A stretch of 46,553 nucleotides of DNA from Anaerolineales bacterium (GTDB taxonomy: Bacteria > Chloroflexota > Anaerolineae > Anaerolineales > UBA11579). The position numbers and the translations under genes were made by a program. Below, in pieces: positions 40,900 to 46,553 of this stretch (positions within the stretch are counted from its first letter, which is position 1; every line of letters begins with the position of its first letter). Below the pieces are notes generated by a model that worked only from the letters and a program-made list of their open reading frames with translations, made no database searches and had not been told where the DNA came from. The stretch covers positions 1-46,553 of the forward strand of contig JAGVCA010000017.1 of assembly GCA_020059485.1 (NCBI GenBank), in the 5' to 3' direction.

Positions 40900-41464
40900 C
40901 CGACCAACCGCCCTTGCGATCGTACGCGAACATGTTCAGAACGAAAACCTCGTCCGGCACATGCTGGCAGTGGAAGCCGCCGTGCGCTGGTATGCCCGCA
41001 AGTTTGGCGAGGACGAAGACCGTTGGGGCATCACCGCCCTGCTGCACGATTTTGACTGGGAGATCCACCCCGACCTGGAGCGCCACCCGCAGAAAGGTTC
41101 AGAGATCCTGCGCCAGCGCGGCGTGGACGAAGCCATGATCGAGGACATCCTCAGCCATGCCGACCACACCGGCGTGCCCCGCAACACCCCCCTGCGCAAA
41201 GCCCTGGCCGCCTGTGACGAACTGACCGGCCTGATCACCGCCACCGCCCTGGTGCGGCCGTCAAAATCGATCCTGGATGTCGAGGTCAGTTCGGTGAAGA
41301 AGAAATGGAAAGTCCCCACCTTCGCCGCCGGAGCGGACCGGGAGGAGATGGACCACGCCATCGAGGACTTTGGGGTGGAGAAGTGGGAGCACGTTGGCAA
41401 CGTGCTCACCGCCATGCAGGGCATCGCCGGGGACCTGGGCTTGGCGGGTACAGACGCAGCCTAA
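40892..41464 (+). CDS. HD-domain protein (predicted metal-dependent phosphohydrolase)
   Basis: A 190-residue cytoplasmic protein. The HD signature is visible: His23 in LVRHMLAVE, His52-Asp53 in ALLHDFDWE and His89/Asp91 in DILSHADHTG, with KALAACDELTGLITATALVRP downstream. HD proteins hydrolyse phosphate bonds in nucleotides or related molecules; these small ones are often annotated as HDIG-type hydrolases without proven substrate. The start ATG at 40892 overlaps the SanA-like stop by 8 nt; a longer form beginning at 40796 would lie inside that gene and is rejected. The downstream hairpin has its T run on the other strand, so termination of this transcript is unclear. Confidence 0.88.
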   Translation: MINRPTALAIVREHVQNENLVRHMLAVEAAVRWYARKFGEDEDRWGITALLHDFDWEIHPDLERHPQKGSEILRQRGVDEAMIEDILSHADHTGVPRNTPLRKALAACDELTGLITATALVRPSKSILDVEVSSVKKKWKVPTFAAGADREEMDHAIEDFGVEKWEHVGNVLTAMQGIAGDLGLAGTDAA

Positions 41465-41484
41465 AATCCCGACCCTCCGGAGCT

Positions 41485-41511
41485 AAAAGCGGCGCACTTC
41501 TGCGCCGCTTC
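41485..41511 (-). terminator. Terminator of gyrA
   Basis: AAGCGGCGCA/TGCGCCGCTT 10-bp perfect stem (41487-41496, 41501-41510) with TTTT on the minus strand, 26 nt after the gyrA stop. Confidence 0.82.
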
Positions 41512-41537
41512 CCAAATCACTAATTACCGATCACGAT

Positions 41538-44177
41538 TCACTTTTTCTTCTTCGTCGTCTTCCGCGTCGTCGTCTTTTTCGCCGCCGGCTTTCTCGTCGC
41601 CGCCTTGCGCGCCCGGGTCTTCTCAGCCTTGGCATCCAGGTCCATGGCGATCTGCTCGGCCTTGGGCTCAGATTTCTCCTTTGGCGGTTCTTCCTTCGGC
41701 GGTTCCGGGCGAGTGCGCCTGCTGGCCGCACCCTCACCCAGCACCCCGTCCGGCACCGACCACGGCACCGTCAGCCAGGTGACGCCCTCTTTCAGGTTAT
41801 CGATCACCGAATTGCCGCTCGCCGGCCGGGTGCGGATCTTGGCATCATCCAGCCGGATGCGCTTGGCCGCCAGCCGGGCCAGGTGCACCCCGACCTCAAA
41901 ATTCGGTTTGTTCTGGGCGATCCCCACCAGACGTTCGTCTGCGCCCAGTTTCCAGCCGATCACGCCCTGGCCGTAGCGTCCCTGGGTCGGGAACTGGTCA
42001 GCCTGCACACGCTTGGCGATCCCTCCGCTGGTCAGCAGGAAGACCTCATAGGCCGGGGTGAATACCACCGCGCCGACGACTTCTTCATCCCCTTTCAGCT
42101 TGATTCCATTCACGCCCGCCGCCAGCAAGCCCATCGGCCGGACCTCTTCTTCCGAGAAGCGGATCACCATCCCGCTGGAGGCCGCCAGCATGATCTCGTC
42201 CTGCCCGCTGGTGATCAGCACCCAGCCGATCTCATCATCATCCTTGGTGCGGGCCAGTTCAAAGGTCTGGGCCGCCGGGCCGGGTAGTTCGCTCAGGCTG
42301 GTCTTCTTCACCAGCCCCTGCCGCGAGACCGTCATCACATACCAGTCCTCGCGCTGCAGCGCCTCCGGCGGCAGGCTGAACATCGCCGTCACTTTGGAGC
42401 CATTGGTGAACGGCGAGACAGACGCCACTTTGGCGCCCTGGTCGGCCAGTTCGGCCTCCGGGATGGCGTGCATCGCCACTGCGGCCGTTTCCCCGCTGGC
42501 AGAGACGAGATACAGTGTATCGCGGGTATTGCCCTCCAGCACCAGCCGGGCTGCCGTGCTGCCCCACAGGCGGGCATCCTTGCCTTCCGGCGTGCGCGAG
42601 ATTCGTCCCTCAGCATCCAGGTTGACCCACGTCTGGTGTTCCGGCACCAGGTCACTGGCAGTCAGCATATCCCTCAATTTAGCGCCTTCGGCCAATTCGA
42701 CGATCTGCGTGCGCCGGCGGTCGCCAAATTTCTCTTTGATGGCGGTCAGTTCTTCCCCCACCACCGTGCGCATCCGCTTGGGTGATTTCAGCAGCCCTTC
42801 CAGATCGCGGATCAGCTTCTGGACCTCGCGATATTCGTCCTCGATCTTTTTGCGTTCCAGCGCGGCCAGACGGCGCAACGGCATATCCAGGATCGCGGTG
42901 GTCTGCTCATCGCTGAGTTTATAGGTTTTCATCAGATTGGCATGGGCGCTCTCTGCCGTGCGCGATCGTCTGATCAGATCAATGACTTCGTCCAGATGGT
43001 CGAGCGCGATCCGCAGTCCTTCCAGGATATGCAGCCGCTTCTGTGCCCGGTCGAGGTCATACTCGCTGCGGCGCTTGATGATCTCCAGCCGGTGGCGGAT
43101 ATAGACCATCAGGGCGTTCTTCAGGCTGAGCAGGCGCGGCTCGCCATCCACCAGCGCCAGCATAATGATGCTGAACGTATTCTGCATCTGGGTGCGCTTG
43201 TACAGCCCTTCCAGGGTCTTTTCGGTATCGGCGTTCTTGCTCAACTCGATCACGATCCGCATCCCCTGGCGGTCGCTCTCGTCCCGCAGATCGCTGATGC
43301 CTTCCAGGTCGCCATCCCGGGCCAGCTTGGCGATCCGCTCGATCAGCGAGGTCTTGTTGGTCATGTAGGGCAGCTCGGTGATGATGATCCGCTGGCGGCC
43401 GCGGGCCATCTCTTCCACATGGGCGCGGGCCTGGACGGTGACCCGCCCGCGGCCGGACCCATAAGCATTGGCCAGCCCGCCCTCATCGTGTGTGCTGCCG
43501 AGGATCACACCTCCGGTCGGGAAGTCCGGGCCTTTGATGAACTGCATCAGGTCATCGACATCGATCTCGTCAACCTCTGTCCAGTTCTCCAGCAAGTAGA
43601 TGATCGCATCGGTGACCTCGCCCAGGTTGTGCGGTGGTATGCTGGTGGACATCCCAACTGCGATACCGGTAGCGCCGTTCACCAGCAGATTGGGGATCGT
43701 CCCCGGCAGCACGCTCGGTTCCTGCAGCGAGGAGTCAAAGTTATCCAGGAATTCGACGGTCTGCTTCTGGATGTCTGACATCATATCCATGGCGCTGGTG
43801 GCCAGCTTGGCTTCGGTATACCGCATCGCTGCCGGCGGGTCGCCGTCCACACTGCCAAAGTTGCCCTGCCCATCCACCAGCGGGTAACGCATCGAGAAGT
43901 CCTGCACCATGCGGGCCATAGCGTCATACACGGCCGCATCCGAATGGGGATGATACTTACCCAGCACTTCACCGACCACGCGAGCCGATTTCTTGTAACC
44001 CGAATTGGGCCGTAGACCCATGTCATACATCGCATACAGGATGCGGCGGTGCACCGGTTTCAGTCCGTCCCGGGCATCCGGCAGTGCCCGCGAGACGATC
44101 ACGCTCATGGCGTAATCCAGGTATGCCTGCTGCATCTCGGCATCAATATCGATCTTGCGCACCAAACCGATTTCCAT
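41538..44177 (-). CDS. gyrA: DNA gyrase (type IIA topoisomerase) subunit A
   Basis: Cuts and rejoins DNA to introduce supercoils, with GyrB. The 879 residues begin with the winged-helix/tower core ([21 protein letters not shown]) and carry the active tyrosine Tyr120 in AAMRYTE. The C-terminal beta-pinwheel has a GyrA-box-like QGRYGQG, which departs from the canonical QRRGGRG, so a ParC-like relaxation role is an alternative. In the quinolone region ([15 protein letters not shown]) the residue matching E. coli Ser83 is Ala81, while Asp87 is conserved as Asp85. The last 35 residues are a Lys/Arg/Thr-rich, histone-like tail. AGGAG precedes the ATG. No gyrB is in the window. Confidence 0.92.
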   Translation of the reverse strand: MEIGLVRKIDIDAEMQQAYLDYAMSVIVSRALPDARDGLKPVHRRILYAMYDMGLRPNSGYKKSARVVGEVLGKYHPHSDAAVYDAMARMVQDFSMRYPLVDGQGNFGSVDGDPPAAMRYTEAKLATSAMDMMSDIQKQTVEFLDNFDSSLQEPSVLPGTIPNLLVNGATGIAVGMSTSIPPHNLGEVTDAIIYLLENWTEVDEIDVDDLMQFIKGPDFPTGGVILGSTHDEGGLANAYGSGRGRVTVQARAHVEEMARGRQRIIITELPYMTNKTSLIERIAKLARDGDLEGISDLRDESDRQGMRIVIELSKNADTEKTLEGLYKRTQMQNTFSIIMLALVDGEPRLLSLKNALMVYIRHRLEIIKRRSEYDLDRAQKRLHILEGLRIALDHLDEVIDLIRRSRTAESAHANLMKTYKLSDEQTTAILDMPLRRLAALERKKIEDEYREVQKLIRDLEGLLKSPKRMRTVVGEELTAIKEKFGDRRRTQIVELAEGAKLRDMLTASDLVPEHQTWVNLDAEGRISRTPEGKDARLWGSTAARLVLEGNTRDTLYLVSASGETAAVAMHAIPEAELADQGAKVASVSPFTNGSKVTAMFSLPPEALQREDWYVMTVSRQGLVKKTSLSELPGPAAQTFELARTKDDDEIGWVLITSGQDEIMLAASSGMVIRFSEEEVRPMGLLAAGVNGIKLKGDEEVVGAVVFTPAYEVFLLTSGGIAKRVQADQFPTQGRYGQGVIGWKLGADERLVGIAQNKPNFEVGVHLARLAAKRIRLDDAKIRTRPASGNSVIDNLKEGVTWLTVPWSVPDGVLGEGAASRRTRPEPPKEEPPKEKSEPKAEQIAMDLDAKAEKTRARKAATRKPAAKKTTTRKTTKKKK

Positions 44178-44217
44178 TCAAGACTCCTACATATTAGAAC
44201 ATGCGTGCTATATTTGT

Positions 44218-44246
44218 ATTGTACGACGATTTTGCCGTTCCGTCAA
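44218..44246 (-). promoter_or_regulatory. Promoter of gyrA
   Basis: TTGACG (44241-44246), 17-nt spacer, TACAAT (44218-44223) on the minus strand, with a leader of about 35 nt and AGGAG before the start. The 44250-44370 stretch holds no gene. Confidence 0.85.
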
Positions 44247-44372
44247 AGTCGCCCGTTAAACTGCTGGCCGACTCGTTGGCAACAATTAATTACTATAACA
44301 TCGAATGCCGGAGACCGGCAAGGTTTACCCCTTAAAGTTTCCAGCCGCAAGCCAACCGATCGTCATCAGGAG

Positions 44373-44404
44373 AAAAAAAGCCCGCAGCGTCAACTGCGGG
44401 CTTT
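44373..44404 (-). terminator. Terminator of the rpoC transcript
   Basis: AAAGCCCGCAG/CTGCGGGCTTT 11-bp stem with a 6-nt loop (44377-44404), followed on the minus strand by TTTTTTTC (T run at 44373-44379), about 24 nt after the rpoC stop. Confidence 0.9.
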
Positions 44405-44427
44405 GCTTGATTGGGTACTTTGCAGGT

Positions 44428-46553
44428 TTAGTCGCCTGCGGCTTCGACAGTCTCGGCATCGGCGTCTGGTTCTGCTCCGGCTTCCAACTCACCGTCAGCT
44501 TCCGTCTCACCGCCATTTTCCATCGCGGCCAAAGCAGCCGCTTGCTGATCTTCGATCCGCTGAAGATATTCCATGTGCAGGCTGAAACCGGTGCCTGCCG
44601 GGATCAGCTTACCCAGGATGACATTCTCCTTGAGACCAAAGAGCGGGTCCTCTGCACTCGCAATGGCCGCACCGGCCAGCACCTTGATGGTGTGCTGGAA
44701 GGAAGCCGCCGACAGGAACGAATCGGTTGTCAGGGAGGCTTTTGTGATGCCCAGCAGGTCATCCATATACCGGGCTGGCTGCTTGCCTGCAGCCAGCAGC
44801 TCCTGGTTGGACTTGATCATATCAAGCCGGTTGACGTAATCGCCGGGCAGGTACTCGGTCCCCCCGGGGCTGGTCACGATCACCTTGGACATCATCTTGC
44901 GGATGATGACCTCAAAGTGCTTGTCATGGATGTTCTGTCCCTGCGAGCGGTACACCTTCTGCACCTCGGAAAGCAGGTACATCTGGCAGACTTCCCGGCC
45001 CTGGATCCGCAGAATGGCATGCGGATTAAGCGAGCCTTCTGTCAGCGCCTGGCCCGGCTCAATCGAATCGCCGGTTGAGACGATCAGTCGGGTGTTGGAC
45101 GGGATCTCATACTCGCGTTCTTCAGAAATCTCGTAAGAAACGATCACCTGGTCTTTTTCAATCCGCACCCGGCCGCCATTCTCGGCGGTCAAGGTTGTAT
45201 CGTCATTCTCGGCCAGCACATCGCCTTGCTTGACCTCGCCGCCGTCCTTGACCTTGACTTTCCAGCCCTTACCGACCTCGTAGGTGTCAGAGACCATCTC
45301 GCTATTACGGACCAGCACCACACGCATGTCGCTATATTTATCGGACTGGACCACCTCAGCCTTGCCCTCGATCTCGGAGACCACGGCCTCACCCTTGGGG
45401 GCGCGGCGGGCTTCGAACAACTCCTCCACACGGGGCAGACCAGTAGTGATGTCCGAACTGGAGGCAACACCGCCGGTATGGAAGGTCCGCAGGGTCAGCT
45501 GGGTTCCTGGCTCGCCGATCGATTGGGCTGCCACGATACCAACCGCAGCGCCTGCTTCGACCATCTTGCCGCGGCCCAGGTCCATGCCGTAGCACATGAC
45601 ACAAATACCGCGCTTGCTCTCGCAGGTCAGTGGCGAGCGGACGAACACCTCCTCCACCTCGGCACCCACGATCTTGCGGGTCAGGTCCTTATCCAGCAGC
45701 ACATTGCGTTCGACCAGGATCTCTCCGGTCTCGGGATGAGCCACCCGCTTGGCGGTCACGCGGCCGGAGATGCGTGTGCCAATGCTCTGGTCTGCGATCT
45801 GGTCATCCGAGCGGATCCAGATACCATCCTCGGTACCGCAGTCATTCTCGATCGTGATGACATCCTGGGCAACATCCACCAAGCGGCGGGTCAGGTAACC
45901 GGCGTCTGCCGTACGCAGAGCGGTGTCGGCCAGACCCTTGCGGGAACCGTGGGTGGAGATAAAGTACTCCAGCGTGTTCAGGCCTTCGCGGAAGTTAGAG
46001 CGGATCGGCAGCGGGATAATTCGCCCGGCCGGATCAGCCATCATACCGCGCATCCCGGCCATCTGGGAGATCGTGCTGAAGCCTCCCTTGCCAGCCCCAG
46101 AATTGGCCTGGATTGCCAGGTTGCTTTCCGGGTCCATGTTAGCCTTGACCGCATTGGTGGTGTTAGTGGTTGCCTGTGTCCAGATCTCGATCACGCGCTC
46201 GTTCTTTTCCTGAGCGGTCAGCAGGCCGCGGCGGAAGTCACGCTCCACGATCTGTTCAGATTCCATCGCCTCGGCGACGATCCCCTGCTTTTGGTCCGGG
46301 ATGGTAATGTCCGACACCGCCATGGTGATCCCGGAGCGGGTGGCGTATTTGAAACCGATCGCCTTGATCTTGTCAGCAACATCGGTGGTGGTCGCTTCAT
46401 CCGTCAATTCGAGCACTTCGGCAATCAGGTCTTTCACACCGCCCTTGTCCAGGGTGCGGTTCATGAACTGCACATCCGAGGGCAGGATCCGGTTGAACAG
46501 CACACGCCCGACAGTCGTCTCGATCAGGCGGTTTTCCATTTGTTCCAGGCGGT
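44428..46553 (-). CDS. rpoC: DNA-directed RNA polymerase subunit beta' (C-terminal part; 5' end outside window)
   Basis: The C-terminal 708 residues or so of the catalytic subunit of RNA polymerase. Recognisable parts: [13 protein letters not shown], the trigger-loop/bridge region [20 protein letters not shown] and [21 protein letters not shown], the zinc site with Cys in ENDCGTED and in [14 protein letters not shown], and the [16 protein letters not shown] signature. Near the end lie [15 protein letters not shown] and [17 protein letters not shown]. The last 35 residues are a Glu/Ala/Gly-rich acidic tail. The frame is open to the right edge of the window, so the gene continues there; rpoB is expected upstream. 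A strong terminator follows. Confidence 0.97.
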   Translation of the reverse strand, partial: RLEQMENRLIETTVGRVLFNRILPSDVQFMNRTLDKGGVKDLIAEVLELTDEATTTDVADKIKAIGFKYATRSGITMAVSDITIPDQKQGIVAEAMESEQIVERDFRRGLLTAQEKNERVIEIWTQATTNTTNAVKANMDPESNLAIQANSGAGKGGFSTISQMAGMRGMMADPAGRIIPLPIRSNFREGLNTLEYFISTHGSRKGLADTALRTADAGYLTRRLVDVAQDVITIENDCGTEDGIWIRSDDQIADQSIGTRISGRVTAKRVAHPETGEILVERNVLLDKDLTRKIVGAEVEEVFVRSPLTCESKRGICVMCYGMDLGRGKMVEAGAAVGIVAAQSIGEPGTQLTLRTFHTGGVASSSDITTGLPRVEELFEARRAPKGEAVVSEIEGKAEVVQSDKYSDMRVVLVRNSEMVSDTYEVGKGWKVKVKDGGEVKQGDVLAENDDTTLTAENGGRVRIEKDQVIVSYEISEEREYEIPSNTRLIVSTGDSIEPGQALTEGSLNPHAILRIQGREVCQMYLLSEVQKVYRSQGQNIHDKHFEVIIRKMMSKVIVTSPGGTEYLPGDYVNRLDMIKSNQELLAAGKQPARYMDDLLGITKASLTTDSFLSAASFQHTIKVLAGAAIASAEDPLFGLKENVILGKLIPAGTGFSLHMEYLQRIEDQQAAALAAMENGGETEADGELEAGAEPDADAETVEAAGD

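Overview
The window looks like chromosomal DNA from an uncultured or little-studied Chloroflexota bacterium, most likely class Anaerolineae. This is inferred from moderately high GC, Thr-Pro-rich linkers in surface proteins, tRNAs without encoded CCA, and the mix of housekeeping and transport genes; no rRNA or marker phylogeny is available here. I see no phage, plasmid, transposase or CRISPR array. It reads as an ordinary chromosome segment with several small odd elements.

Layout. 0-2.3 kb: a leaderless PAS-GGDEF diguanylate cyclase, the remnant of a 2-oxoacid:ferredoxin oxidoreductase gamma gene, an ankyrin protein and a broken LysE-type exporter. 2.3-5.5 kb: pyruvate phosphate dikinase, then tRNA-Pro(TGG) with a clear promoter and terminator, followed by a folded element of unknown nature. 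5.6-10.7 kb: a lipoprotein with a discoidin-type domain, a translationally coupled cell-wall operon (N-acetylmuramoyl-alanine amidase and two L,D-transpeptidases) and a small unknown protein. 10.7-16.5 kb: a branched-chain amino acid type ABC transporter operon (binding protein, a truncated-looking membrane-anchored protein, livH, livM, livG, livF) behind a long structured leader. 16.6-21.5 kb: methyltransferase, a short leader-peptide/terminator unit before a SWIM zinc-finger protein, an acyltransferase with a degenerate motif, two MFS transporters and a small membrane protein.

21.5-28.6 kb: a class II fumarase-like lyase flanked by decanucleotide repeats, then a five-gene minus-strand cassette (Asp-box propeller, MoaD-like ubiquitin fold, helix-hairpin-helix pseudogene with two nonsense codons, DUF2277, VOC protein), an MFS exporter and a divergent MerR/GyrI regulator with a textbook 19-bp-spacer promoter. 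28.6-32.4 kb: two large envelope proteins built from Ig, LysM, NBR1-like and FN3 modules. 32.6-36.7 kb: tRNA-Ser(CGA), Lon and FolC. 36.8-40.2 kb: a phosphonate/phosphite-type ABC transporter whose permease carries an unusual N-terminal membrane and extracytoplasmic extension. 40.2-46.5 kb: a SanA/YdcF-like protein, an HD-domain protein, DNA gyrase subunit A and the 3' part of rpoC, which runs off the right edge.

The best candidates for something little described are the propeller/MoaD/HhH/DUF2277/VOC cassette, the short promoter-miniORF-terminator unit before the SWIM gene, the extended PhnE, the folded element after tRNA-Pro, and the recurrent placement of -10 boxes 6-7 nt before start codons (leaderless mRNAs). 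None of these proves a new system from sequence alone.
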